DNA of 24,695 nucleotides from Corynebacterium sp. (GTDB taxonomy: Bacteria; Actinomycetota; Actinomycetes; Mycobacteriales; Mycobacteriaceae). Each line of letters starts with the position of its first letter. Position 1 is the stretch's first letter. The stretch covers positions 1 to 24,695 of the forward strand of contig NZ_JASLIP010000001.1 in the NCBI RefSeq assembly GCF_030152825.1. Direction: 5' to 3'. This document shows positions 8,630 to 16,275 of the stretch, piece after piece. A program made the translations under genes and the position numbers. A model generated the notes under the pieces. The model was given only the letters and a program-made list of their open reading frames with translations. It had not been told where the DNA came from and did not search any database.

Positions 8630-9541
8630 GTGACGGCGGACGCGCAGGAGCCGAACCTGCAGCACCGGGAACGGTGGCTGCGGCACCTCCGCCTGGAGCG
8701 GAACCTCTCCCGCAACACGCTGGATAGCTACCGTCGGGATACGGACCGATACCTGGCGTGGTTGGGCGGGCGCAGCGTAACCACGCTGAACACGGGGGAT
8801 ATCGAGGCCTTCATGGCCTCACTTGCCAAAGGGGAGAAGCTTGCGGCATCTACACGCGCGCGAATTCTCGCGGCGGTGCGTAACTTCCACCGCTTCCTGA
8901 CTGGCGAGGGGGTCACCGACGGGGACGTCGCAGACGACGTCGCGCGCCCCGGGCAGGCGGCGAGCATCCCGAAGGCGCTCAGCATCGCCGAGGTGACCGC
9001 GATCCTGGAGTCCTGCCCGAACGACGACGCGGCCTCCCTCATCCAGATCCGCGACCGTGCGTTGCTGGAGATGCTGTACTCCACCGGCGCGCGCGTCAGC
9101 GAGCTGCTGGGGCTGGACGTGGATGATGTGGACCCGACCGAGAAGCTCATCATCGTCCGGGGCAAGGGCTCGAAGGAGCGGGTCGTCCCGGTGGGGGATC
9201 CGGCGCTGGATGCGCTGCAGCACTACCTGGTGCGGGTCCGCCCGGCGTTCAACAAGAAGGGCTCGGCGGCGCTGTTTCTAAACCGCAATGGCGGGCGGAT
9301 GGGGCGGCAGTCGGCGTTCAACATGGTCTCCTCGGTCAGCGAGAAGGCCGGGGTGGCCGGGGTCAGCCCGCACAGCTTCCGGCACTCCTTCGCCACGCAC
9401 CTGTTGGAGGGCGGGGCGGATATCCGCGTGGTGCAGGAGCTGCTCGGCCACAGCAATGTGGTGACCACGCAGATCTATACGAAGGTGAGCCCGGACCACC
9501 TGCGGGAGGCATGGTCGGAGAGCCACCCGCGCTCGAACTAG
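8630..9541 (+). CDS. xerD: Tyrosine recombinase XerD
   Basis: 303 residues, the usual XerC/D length. The N-terminal SAM-like DNA-binding domain (1-100, RHLRLERNLSRNTLDSYRRD) precedes the catalytic domain with all active-site residues visible: R155 (STGARVSELLG), K179 (GKGSKERVVP), H248 and R251 (HSFRHSFATH), H274 (LLGHSNV), and nucleophile Y283 (TQIYTKV). It resolves chromosome dimers at dif together with XerC. GTG start at 8630, 15 nt after steB, with a weak ribosome site. Assignment to XerD rather than XerC rests on the neighbourhood (recN upstream, parA/scpAB downstream). pyrG and the NUDIX gene that usually sit before xerD are absent. Confidence 0.93.
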   Translation: MTADAQEPNLQHRERWLRHLRLERNLSRNTLDSYRRDTDRYLAWLGGRSVTTLNTGDIEAFMASLAKGEKLAASTRARILAAVRNFHRFLTGEGVTDGDVADDVARPGQAASIPKALSIAEVTAILESCPNDDAASLIQIRDRALLEMLYSTGARVSELLGLDVDDVDPTEKLIIVRGKGSKERVVPVGDPALDALQHYLVRVRPAFNKKGSAALFLNRNGGRMGRQSAFNMVSSVSEKAGVAGVSPHSFRHSFATHLLEGGADIRVVQELLGHSNVVTTQIYTKVSPDHLREAWSESHPRSN

Positions 9542-9549
9542 AGACCTTT

Positions 9550-9565
9550 CAAGGCTTAAGCCTTG
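9550..9565. repeat. 16-bp perfect palindrome downstream of xerD
   Basis: CAAGGCTTAAGCCTTG is perfectly self-complementary. It can fold as a 6-bp stem with a TTAA loop. It is flanked by a second pair of complementary arms, ACTAGA (9537-9542, spanning the xerD stop) and TCTAGT (9566-9571). No T-run follows, so it may serve as a weak terminator of the upstream operon or as a protein-binding site ahead of parA. Confidence 0.5.
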
Positions 9566-9636
9566 TCTAGTATCAACCTTGGCTTTTGACTCAGCTGAAC
9601 TGCTCGAAAAGCCTGCGAAAAATGGGGTGGAGGGAA

Positions 9637-9666
9637 TTGCACCGGCGTAATCTACGCGTAATCTAT
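9637..9666 (+). promoter_or_regulatory. Probable parA promoter with tandem 11-mer
   Basis: A TTGCAC -35-like box (9637-9642) is followed 16 nt later by TAATCT (9659-9664) as a -10. The -10 lies inside a tandem direct repeat, GCGTAATCTAC (9645-9655) and GCGTAATCTAT (9656-9666), which shares a TACGCGTA palindrome at the junction. The repeat could be a regulator or ParA-associated binding site. This is the longest gap (180 bp) in the core cluster, consistent with a new transcription unit starting here. Confidence 0.45.
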
Positions 9667-9727
9667 GTGTAGTGGGAGCGTCAACCGCGCTCCGAAATGA
9701 CCGTTAGACAAGGGAGAGGGCTTGACA

Positions 9728-10609
9728 GTGCAGAGCTCCGACGCGCTTTTCGATAAGCCCGAGGAAGAACTCGGGCTCACGGGGCGCCCCATGCGCCCGC
9801 TGCCGGACCCGGAGCCGCTGTCCTCTCATGGGCCTGCGACCATCATCGCCATGTGTAATCAGAAGGGTGGGGTCGGCAAGACCACCTCGACGATCAACAT
9901 GGGCGCCGCACTTGCGGAGTTCGGCCGCAAGGTCCTCCTCGTCGACCTCGACCCGCAGGGCGCGCTGTCTGCCGGCCTGGGGATCAGCCACGAGGAGCTG
10001 GACGTCACTGTCCACAATCTCCTCGTCGACAATTCCTCTTCCATTTTCGACGCCATCCTGCCCAGCGGCGTCGAGAACCTCGACCTGGTGCCCGCGAATA
10101 TCGACCTCTCCGCTGCGGAGATCCAGCTCGTCAATGAGGTCGGCCGCGAGCAGGCACTCGCGCGTGCGCTGCGGCCGGTGATGAAGGATTATGACTTCAT
10201 CATCATCGACTGCCAGCCTTCGCTCGGCCTGCTCACCGTCAATGCGCTCTCCTGCGCGGATTCCGTGATGATCCCGGTGGAGTCCGAGTACTTCTCCCTG
10301 CGGGGCCTTGCACTGCTGATGGACACGGTGGAGAAGGTGCGCGACCGCCTCAACTTCAAGCTCGAGGTCCTGGGCATCCTGGTGACCATGTTCGATCGCC
10401 GTACGCTGCACGCCCGCGAGGTCATGGAGCGCCTCGTTGAGGCCTTCGGGGATAAGGTCTTCGATTCGGTCATCACCCGCACCGTCCGTTTCCCGGAGAC
10501 CTCCGTGGCCGGCGAGCCGATCAGCACGTGGGCCCCGAAGTCCTCCGGTGCGATCCAGTACCGCAACCTCGCGGCGGAGGTCATCCAGCGCGTCGCCGAG
10601 CAGCACTAG
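9728..10609 (+). CDS. parA: ParA/Soj-family chromosome partitioning ATPase (Rv1708-like)
   Basis: 293 residues from GTG 9728, which lies 7 nt after the AGGGAGAGGG ribosome site. A TTG at 9722 is too close to that site. The deviant Walker A QKGGVGKTTST (K46, K51) identifies the ParA/MinD class. LLVDLDPQGAL and the IIIDCQPSLGLLT Walker B follow, then the VTMFDRRTLHAREV segment. No parB follows. This is the second, scpAB-linked ParA of actinobacteria (Rv1708 type), distinct from the origin-proximal parAB. Linkage to scpA and scpB suggests it works with condensin in nucleoid organisation. The ~38-residue leader before the ATPase fold is proline-rich and likely disordered. Confidence 0.92.
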   Translation: MQSSDALFDKPEEELGLTGRPMRPLPDPEPLSSHGPATIIAMCNQKGGVGKTTSTINMGAALAEFGRKVLLVDLDPQGALSAGLGISHEELDVTVHNLLVDNSSSIFDAILPSGVENLDLVPANIDLSAAEIQLVNEVGREQALARALRPVMKDYDFIIIDCQPSLGLLTVNALSCADSVMIPVESEYFSLRGLALLMDTVEKVRDRLNFKLEVLGILVTMFDRRTLHAREVMERLVEAFGDKVFDSVITRTVRFPETSVAGEPISTWAPKSSGAIQYRNLAAEVIQRVAEQH

Positions 10610-10610
10610 G

Positions 10611-10635
10611 CCACGCCCCGCGCTGGTCAGCGTGG
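10611..10635 (+). repeat. Hairpin between parA and scpA
   Basis: Arms CCACGC (10611-10616) and GCGTGG (10630-10635) lie directly after the parA stop, with no T-tract. It is more likely an mRNA-stability or processing hairpin inside the operon than a terminator. Confidence 0.4.
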
Positions 10636-10655
10636 TGGCAGAAAAGTAGGTTTGC

Positions 10656-11462
10656 GTGACTGATGTCCAGCAACCGGAACTCACGGGTTTCCGGGTCGCG
10701 CTCGCGAACTTCGACGGCCCCTTCGACCTGCTGCTCCAGCTGATTCATTCGCACAAGCTGGACATCACCGAGATCGCGCTCGCCGAGGTCACCGACGAGT
10801 TCATCGCTTATACCCGGGGGCTGTCCCAGTCCGCTGAGGATCTGGACGAGGTCACCGAGTTCCTGATCGTCGCTTCCACGTTGCTGGATTTGAAGGCCGC
10901 CCGCCTGGTTCCCCGCGGCGAGGTCGACGACGAGGCCGACCTAGAGCTGCTGGAGTCCCGCGACCTCCTGTTCGCCCGCCTGCTGCAGTACAAGGCCTAT
11001 AAGCAAGTCGCGGACCTCTTTGCCGAGTGGCAGCGGGGCGCGGCCCGCAGCTACCCCATGGCACTTTCGCTGGAGGACCGCTACGCCAACCTGCTGCCAC
11101 CGGTGGAGCTCAAGCACAACAAGGAGAGCTTCGCGGAGCTGGCCGCCCATGTCTTCCGTCCCCGCCCGGATGGGGTGCAGACCGGCCACGTCCACGCGCC
11201 GGCGGTCTCGGTGCCGAAGCAAGCCGGCAAAATTCTCAACACGTTGAAGATCGCCGGGGAGAATAAGTGGGTGAACTTCGACTCGCTGATTAGCGATGCG
11301 GAGGAGTCCATCGTGGTGGTAGGCCGCTTCCTCGCTCTGTTGGAGCTGTACAAGGCCCGCGCCATCGGGGTAGAGCAGCCCATGCCGCTAGAGGAGATGC
11401 TCGTCGCCTGGACCGGCCTGGACGTGGACCCACAGGTCGTCGCAGCGTCGAACTGGGATTAG
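10656..11462 (+). CDS. scpA: Segregation and condensation protein A
   Basis: 268 residues, typical for the kleisin ScpA. The N-terminal SMC-binding helical domain is visible (ANFDGPFDLLLQLIHSHKLDITEI, FLIVASTLLDLKAARLVP). The C-terminal winged-helix part ends in RFLALLELYKARAIGVEQ, the usual ScpA terminus that contacts the SMC head. With ScpB it forms the bacterial condensin complex. GTG start at 10656 with an AGTAGG site; scpB follows 48 nt later. Confidence 0.95.
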   Translation: MTDVQQPELTGFRVALANFDGPFDLLLQLIHSHKLDITEIALAEVTDEFIAYTRGLSQSAEDLDEVTEFLIVASTLLDLKAARLVPRGEVDDEADLELLESRDLLFARLLQYKAYKQVADLFAEWQRGAARSYPMALSLEDRYANLLPPVELKHNKESFAELAAHVFRPRPDGVQTGHVHAPAVSVPKQAGKILNTLKIAGENKWVNFDSLISDAEESIVVVGRFLALLELYKARAIGVEQPMPLEEMLVAWTGLDVDPQVVAASNWD

Positions 11463-11510
11463 CTCCAGCACAGCCGCAAGCGGAAATTATGAGAAGGAGA
11501 GCCCAGGACC

Positions 11511-12107
11511 ATGAGTGAAGAGCACCTGCACCTACCCGCGGTGTCCCAGCTGCGCAGCCGGGTGGAGTCCTTACTGCTGGTTTCCGACGAGCCTGTGGCC
11601 GCCGAGCAGCTCGCTGAGGCTTGCAGCGTTGATGCCTCCCAGGTGGAGGACGTGCTGCGCCAGATCGCCGACGAGTTCGACGCCCGTGGCTCCGGCTTCG
11701 ACCTGCGGGAACGCGAGGGGCTGTGGCGCCTGTACACCAGGCCCGAGAACTCGGATGTAGTGGAGGCGAAGATTCTCCAGGGTGCCCAGCAGCGCCTGTC
11801 GCGGGCAGCATTGGAAACCCTGGCTGTGGTGGCCTATCGCCAGCCGGTGACCCGCTCCCAGGTCGCCGCGGTGCGCGGGGTGAACTGCGACGGCGTGATG
11901 CGGACCCTGGCCCTGCGCGGGCTGATCCGCCAGGTCGAGGTGGCAGCCGAGGGGGAGGAAGAAACATCCGCCGCCGGACCAGGTGGCGCCCACCTGTACG
12001 AGACCACCGATCTGCTGCTGGAGCAGCTGGGCATCGAGTCGCTGGACGAGCTGCCGGACTTGGCCCCGCTGCTGCCGGATGTGGAATCGATCGAATCCGA
12101 TTACTGA
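11511..12107 (+). CDS. scpB: Segregation and condensation protein B
   Basis: 198 residues with two winged-helix domains: residues ~12-85 (LRSRVESLLLVSDEPVAAEQLAEA) and ~95-150. The second holds the family hallmark LSRAALETLAVVAYRQPVTRSQ and VRGVNCDGVMRTL. ScpB dimers stabilise ScpA on SMC. The ATG at 11511 follows a strong GAAGGAGAG site. The acidic C-terminus (PDVESIESDY) is normal for the family. Confidence 0.95.
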   Translation: MSEEHLHLPAVSQLRSRVESLLLVSDEPVAAEQLAEACSVDASQVEDVLRQIADEFDARGSGFDLREREGLWRLYTRPENSDVVEAKILQGAQQRLSRAALETLAVVAYRQPVTRSQVAAVRGVNCDGVMRTLALRGLIRQVEVAAEGEEETSAAGPGGAHLYETTDLLLEQLGIESLDELPDLAPLLPDVESIESDY

Positions 12108-12126
12108 TCTAGACTGGGCTGCGTAC

Positions 12127-12141
12127 CTCAAAGACTTTGAG
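12127..12141. repeat. 7-1-7 inverted repeat in the rluB leader
   Basis: CTCAAAG-A-CTTTGAG is a perfect inverted repeat ending about 6 nt before the AAGGA ribosome site of rluB. In RNA it could fold as 6 bp with a 3-nt loop. A local translation-control hairpin or an operator are both possible. Confidence 0.4.
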
Positions 12142-12157
12142 CAAATAAGGACATAAT

Positions 12158-13033
12158 TTGAATACACCCGCTCGCCGAGATGGCATACCGGAAAAGAACG
12201 CTGCGAAGCCCGGCGGCGCCGAGACCTTCGTCCCGAAGGCCAAGCCGGCCCGCCACCAGCACGTCACAAAGTCAGAGCAGAAGGTCGCCCCAGCTGCGGA
12301 GGACAAGGTCCGCCTGCAGAAGGTCCTTGCGGCCGCCGGCGTGGCCAGCCGCCGCATGAGCGAGAAGCTGATCGCCGCTGGCCGCGTCGAGGTCAACGGC
12401 AAGGTCGTGGACCGGATGGGCGTGCGCATCGACCCGAACAAGGACGTCGTCCGCGTCGATGGAGTGCGCGTCCAGGTCAACGACGAGATGCACTACTACA
12501 TCTTCAACAAGCCGCGTGGTGTCCAGTCCACGATGAGCGACGACATGGGCCGCCCGTCGGTGGGCAACTTCATCGACGAGCGCCTCAAGCAGGGGCAGGG
12601 CTTGTTCCACGTTGGCCGCCTGGACGCCCAGACCGAGGGTCTGCTGCTGCTCACCAACGACGGTGAGCTCGCCAACCGCCTCATGCACCCCAGCTACGAG
12701 GTCTCGAAAACCTACATGGCCACCGTGCTGGGCGAGGCGAAGAAGGGGCTGGTCCACGAGCTGAAGAAGGGCATCGAGCTGGACGACGGCATCGCCAAGG
12801 CCGACGACGTCCAGATCGTGGATGTCTGGCAGGGCAAGTCCCTGATCAAGCTGGAGCTGCACGAGGGCCGTAAGCACATCGTGCGTCGCCTGCTGAAGGC
12901 CGCGGGCTTCCCGGTTCAGGCGCTGGTGCGCACCAAGATCCACACGGTGCAGCTCGGCGACCAGAAGCCGGGTAGCGTGCGCGCGCTGAACCGTTCGGAA
13001 CTGACCAGCCTGTACAAGGCCGTGGGCCTGTAA
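12158..13033 (+). CDS. rluB: rRNA pseudouridine synthase, RluB family
   Basis: 291 residues. A basic, disordered N-terminal ~48 residues (KPGGAETFVPKAKPARHQHV) precedes an S4 domain (RLQKVLAAAGVASRRMSEKLI) and the RsuA/RluB catalytic domain. The catalytic aspartate is D156 in GRLDAQTEGLLLLTNDG. EGRKHIVRRLLKAAGFPV is the conserved RluB-type C-terminal motif. RluB modifies 23S rRNA helix 89 (U2605 in E. coli numbering). TTG start at 12158 follows AAGGACA. Rarer start codon plus upstream hairpin suggests modest translation. It lies 17 nt ahead of cmk-der, in one operon. Confidence 0.93.
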   Translation: MNTPARRDGIPEKNAAKPGGAETFVPKAKPARHQHVTKSEQKVAPAAEDKVRLQKVLAAAGVASRRMSEKLIAAGRVEVNGKVVDRMGVRIDPNKDVVRVDGVRVQVNDEMHYYIFNKPRGVQSTMSDDMGRPSVGNFIDERLKQGQGLFHVGRLDAQTEGLLLLTNDGELANRLMHPSYEVSKTYMATVLGEAKKGLVHELKKGIELDDGIAKADDVQIVDVWQGKSLIKLELHEGRKHIVRRLLKAAGFPVQALVRTKIHTVQLGDQKPGSVRALNRSELTSLYKAVGL

Positions 13034-13050
13034 GCCGGGAGATTTGAAGG

Positions 13051-15405
13051 ATGACTACTGATATGAACTCTGATTTCTCCCAGCTCGCGCTGATCGACAA
13101 CCTCGAGGAGGGCGGGTTCCTGCTGGCCATCGACGGCCCGTCCGGCACCGGCAAGTCCACCGTCTCCCGCCGCATCGCCCAATACGCGAGCGCGCGCTAC
13201 CTGGACACGGGCGCGATGTACCGCGTCGCGACCCTGCACGTGCTGAAGGCCGGCATCGATCCGGCCGACCCGGCGGCCACCGAGGCCATCATCGCGGCGA
13301 CCTCTCAGCTGCCGCTGCAGGTCAACGAGGATCCGCAGTCCACCGAGGTTCTGCTGGACGGGGAGGACGTCTCCGCGGACATCCGTGGTCCGGAGGTTAC
13401 CGCGCACGTCTCCGCCGTCGCCGCGATCCCGGAGGTCCGCACCAATCTTGTGCAGCTGCAGCGCGACCTGGCAGCCGCCGCTGGCCGTTGCGTGGTCGAG
13501 GGCCGTGACATCGGTACGGTCGTGCTCCCGGACGCGCCGGTGAAGGTGTACATGACCGCCAGCGCCGAGGTGCGCGCGCAGCGCCGCTTCGACCAGGACA
13601 CCGCCGCTGGCCGCGAGGTTTCTTACGAGGCTGTGCTGGCCGACGTCCAGCGCCGCGATGAGGCGGACTCCACCCGCGAGACCTCTCCGCTGCGCCCGGC
13701 GGAGGATGCCACGATCCTCGACACCGGCGAGATGAGCATCGAGGAGGTCATCGAGGCGATCGCTGGCCTGATCGAGGAATCGGACCTGGACTCCGATATC
13801 CCAGATGGTGGCGCGGAGAGCACCGGTGGTCTGGTGTTCCGCACGGTTGAGGGGGACGTCGTCCCTGCTGAAGGCGATGCCCCGGTGCAGGAGGAATCCG
13901 AGGAGGACCTGGAGAACTGGGACCCCGAGAACTGGGACGGCGAGACCTGGGAGGTCGACCCGGAGCAGCTGGGTGAGCACTACTTGCAGGCGGAGGAATT
14001 CGACCTGCTGGAGTCCGACGAGGAGGACACTGACTGGGAGTCCATCGAGGAAGCCTTCGGCATCGCCGATGAGCTGGAGGCGCAGAAGGAAGCGCTGTGC
14101 ACGGTGGCGATCGTTGGCCGTCCAAACGTGGGTAAGTCCACGCTGGTCAACCGCTTCATCGGGCGTCGCGAGGCCGTGGTGGAGGACTTCCCGGGAGTCA
14201 CCCGCGACCGCATTTCCTACCTGGGCGACTGGGGCGGGCGCCGCTTCTGGGTGCAGGACACCGGCGGCTGGGACCCGGATGCTAAAGGCATCCACGCCGC
14301 GATCGCCCGCCAGGCGGAGACCGCGATGGCCACGGCAGACGCGATCGTCTTCGTCGTGGACACGAAGGTCGGCATCACCGAGACCGACGAGGTCATCGCT
14401 CGCAAGCTACAGCGCTCCGACGTGCCGGTGATCGTGGTGGCCAATAAGTTCGAATCCGATACGCAGTACGCGGACATGGCGGAGTTCTGGGCGCTCGGCC
14501 TGGACAACCCGTACCCGGTCTCCGCGCTGCATGGGCGCGGCGCGGCGGACGTGCTGGACAAGCTACTGGAGGTCTTCCCGGAGAAGCCGCGTGAGCTCTC
14601 GGTGGTCTCTGGTCCGCGCCGCGTGGCGCTGGTGGGCCGGCCGAACGTGGGTAAGTCCTCGCTGCTGAACAAGATCTCCGGCGAGCAGCGCTCTGTGGTG
14701 GATAACGTTGCGGGCACCACGGTGGACCCGGTGGATTCCATCGTGGAGCTGGAGGAGCGCACCTGGCGCTTCGTGGATACCGCCGGTATCCGCAAGAAGG
14801 TGAAGAACGCGGTGGGGCACGAGTACTACGCCTCGCTGCGCACCCGCGCCGCGATTGATGCCAGTGAGGTCGTGGTGTTCCTGGTGGACGCCTCCGAGCC
14901 CATCGCGGAGCAGGATCAGCGCGTGCTGCGGATGATCCTGGACGCCGGTAAGGCGCTGGTCGTGGCGTTTAATAAGTGGGACCTGGTGGACGAGGATCGC
15001 CGGGAGCTGCTGGAACGCGAGATCGACCTGCAGCTTTCGCACGTGCCGTGGGCTCGCCGGGTGAACATCTCCGCCAAGACGGGGCGTGCTCTGCAGAAGC
15101 TGGAGCCAGCGATGCTGGAGGCTCTGGAGAGCTGGGATCAGCGCATCCCGACCGGCCAGCTGAACACCTGGCTGCGTGCGGTGATTGCGGAGACCCCGCC
15201 GCCGATGCGTGGTGGTCGCCTGCCGCGCGTGCTCTTTGCGACGCAGGCTTCTTCCCGCCCGCCGGTGATCGTGCTGTTCACCACGGGCTTCCTGGAGCAC
15301 GGCTACCGGCGCTTCTTGGAGCGTAAGCTGCGCGAGACCTTCGGCTTCGAAGGCTCCCCTGTGCGCATCGCGATCCGCATCCGGGAGAAGAAAAAGAAGC
15401 GCTAG
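13051..15405 (+). CDS. cmk-der: Fused cytidylate kinase - Der (EngA) GTPase
   Basis: 784 residues in a single uninterrupted frame. Residues ~20-245 are CMP/dCMP kinase: P-loop DGPSGTGKST (28-37), YLDTGAMYR, VEGRDIGTVVLPDA, and DEADSTRETSPL. Residues ~246-345 are an acidic linker with ENWDPENWDGETW. Then Der follows, with two GTPase domains: G1 GRPNVGKST near 354 and GRPNVGKSS near 527, plus NKWD in the second. The C-terminal KH-like domain ends in basic RIREKKKKR. Cmk supplies CDP; Der matures the 50S subunit. In mycobacteria these are adjacent separate genes (Rv1712/Rv1713); fused forms are also known in databases. An internal start giving free Der cannot be excluded. Confidence 0.93.
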   Translation: MTTDMNSDFSQLALIDNLEEGGFLLAIDGPSGTGKSTVSRRIAQYASARYLDTGAMYRVATLHVLKAGIDPADPAATEAIIAATSQLPLQVNEDPQSTEVLLDGEDVSADIRGPEVTAHVSAVAAIPEVRTNLVQLQRDLAAAAGRCVVEGRDIGTVVLPDAPVKVYMTASAEVRAQRRFDQDTAAGREVSYEAVLADVQRRDEADSTRETSPLRPAEDATILDTGEMSIEEVIEAIAGLIEESDLDSDIPDGGAESTGGLVFRTVEGDVVPAEGDAPVQEESEEDLENWDPENWDGETWEVDPEQLGEHYLQAEEFDLLESDEEDTDWESIEEAFGIADELEAQKEALCTVAIVGRPNVGKSTLVNRFIGRREAVVEDFPGVTRDRISYLGDWGGRRFWVQDTGGWDPDAKGIHAAIARQAETAMATADAIVFVVDTKVGITETDEVIARKLQRSDVPVIVVANKFESDTQYADMAEFWALGLDNPYPVSALHGRGAADVLDKLLEVFPEKPRELSVVSGPRRVALVGRPNVGKSSLLNKISGEQRSVVDNVAGTTVDPVDSIVELEERTWRFVDTAGIRKKVKNAVGHEYYASLRTRAAIDASEVVVFLVDASEPIAEQDQRVLRMILDAGKALVVAFNKWDLVDEDRRELLEREIDLQLSHVPWARRVNISAKTGRALQKLEPAMLEALESWDQRIPTGQLNTWLRAVIAETPPPMRGGRLPRVLFATQASSRPPVIVLFTTGFLEHGYRRFLERKLRETFGFEGSPVRIAIRIREKKKKR

Positions 15406-15410
15406 CGGTA

Positions 15411-15443
15411 GCGGGATCGGCGTTCGGTGCTGAGCCGTCCCGC
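15411..15443. terminator. Possible bidirectional hairpin after cmk-der
   Basis: Arms GCGGGATCGGC (15411-15421) and GCCGTCCCGC (15434-15443) pair with one bulged base, 6 nt after the cmk-der stop, between convergent genes. There is no T-tract, so termination is plausible but unproven. Confidence 0.45.
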
Positions 15444-15482
15444 GCCGGCCCGCGCGAGCTTTAGCTAGCTGCAATGAGTTCC

Positions 15483-15545
15483 AGCGGAGCTATAACAAGG
15501 CTTAGCGGAGCTACAACAGGCTCTAGCGGAGCACAAGCACCCAGA
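15483..15545. repeat. Three-copy 21-bp tandem repeat at the 3' end of the hemolysin III gene
   Basis: AGCGGAGCT/A recurs at 15483, 15504 and 15525, exactly 21 bp apart, followed each time by a diverging ACAA(A)GGCT-like tail. The third copy contains the last codons and stop of the minus-strand hemolysin III gene. The other two lie just beyond the stop, so they look like downstream duplications of the gene end. Confidence 0.7.
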
Positions 15546-16248
15546 TCGCGACGTGGTGCAGAAGCGCTGCCACGATGGTGGCGGCGTGGAAGACCTCGTG
15601 GAAACCGAACCAACGAGGGGAGGGGTTCGGCCACTGCTTGGCGTAGATCACCGCGCCGAGTGAGTAGACCAGCCCGCCGAGCAGCATCAGCAGGCTCACG
15701 GCGATCCCGAGCTGCTGGTAGTAGCCCACGGCGCCGATGGCGGCCAGCCAGCCGAGGGTGAGGTAGGTGGCGGCGTCGAGCCACCGCGGGTGGTCGATCC
15801 ACACCAGGTTCAACACGACCGCGGCCAGTGCGGCGAGCCAGCAGACAGCCAAGATCCACAGTCCGCCGGTGTTGAACCAGGCCCAGCCGGTGAACCACCG
15901 CGCACCGAATGCGGCGACTGTCACCGGCCCGTACGTTCCGGCGATGAAGATTGCGATCATGGCGTGGTCGGCGCGTCGCCAGCTGTTGACTGCCGCCGCG
16001 GAGCGCCACGGAACCCGGTGGTAGAGGGCGCTCACGCTCAGCATGCCTGCCAGGCACAGCGCGTAGAGGGCGGTGGTCAGGGACATCCAGGAGAAGCCAA
16101 ACTTCGCCAAGGCCACGATCGTGAGGGCGGTGCCCATCCCGCCGAAGTACCACGCGGCGGCGGTGTGTAACCGCCCGCGCATGTAGGGTCTGGGGCCGCG
16201 GTCGAAGACCGGGCGGGGAGGTTTCTTCGTGAGTACCTGATTCTGCAC
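15523..16248 (-). CDS. Hemolysin III / PAQR-family (TrhA) membrane protein
   Basis: 241 residues with about seven membrane helices. Family signatures are SALYHRVPW, the RADHAMIAIFIAGTY block, and HEVFHAATIVAALLHH near the C-terminus, whose Ser, His and Asp residues form the metal site of PAQR proteins. Bacterial members are called hemolysin III from one Bacillus protein; TrhA influences membrane fluidity in E. coli. Cytolytic activity should not be assumed. The GTG start at 16248 has a TACACT box 7 nt upstream and no ribosome site, consistent with a leaderless transcript. The N-terminus (KKPPRPVFDRGPRPYMRG) is basic and likely cytoplasmic. Confidence 0.9.
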   Translation of the reverse strand: MQNQVLTKKPPRPVFDRGPRPYMRGRLHTAAAWYFGGMGTALTIVALAKFGFSWMSLTTALYALCLAGMLSVSALYHRVPWRSAAAVNSWRRADHAMIAIFIAGTYGPVTVAAFGARWFTGWAWFNTGGLWILAVCWLAALAAVVLNLVWIDHPRWLDAATYLTLGWLAAIGAVGYYQQLGIAVSLLMLLGGLVYSLGAVIYAKQWPNPSPRWFGFHEVFHAATIVAALLHHVAIWVLVLR

Positions 16249-16255
16249 GAAGATC

Positions 16256-16261
16256 AGTGTA
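16256..16261 (-). promoter_or_regulatory. -10 box, leaderless hemolysin III transcript
   Basis: On the minus strand TACACT is followed by 7 nt and the GTG start, placing transcription start at the initiation codon. No convincing -35 is seen. Confidence 0.45.
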
Positions 16262-16275
16262 GTCCCTTTTTGCCG

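Noticed and set aside
12916..14295. 459-codon minus-strand frame
   Set aside because: Antisense to cmk-der; no domain, and the opposite strand has P-loops and G motifs.
15474..16153. Frames on the strand opposite to or overlapping hemolysin III
   Set aside because: Arg/Gly-rich shadows. The hemolysin III frame alone shows membrane helices and PAQR motifs.
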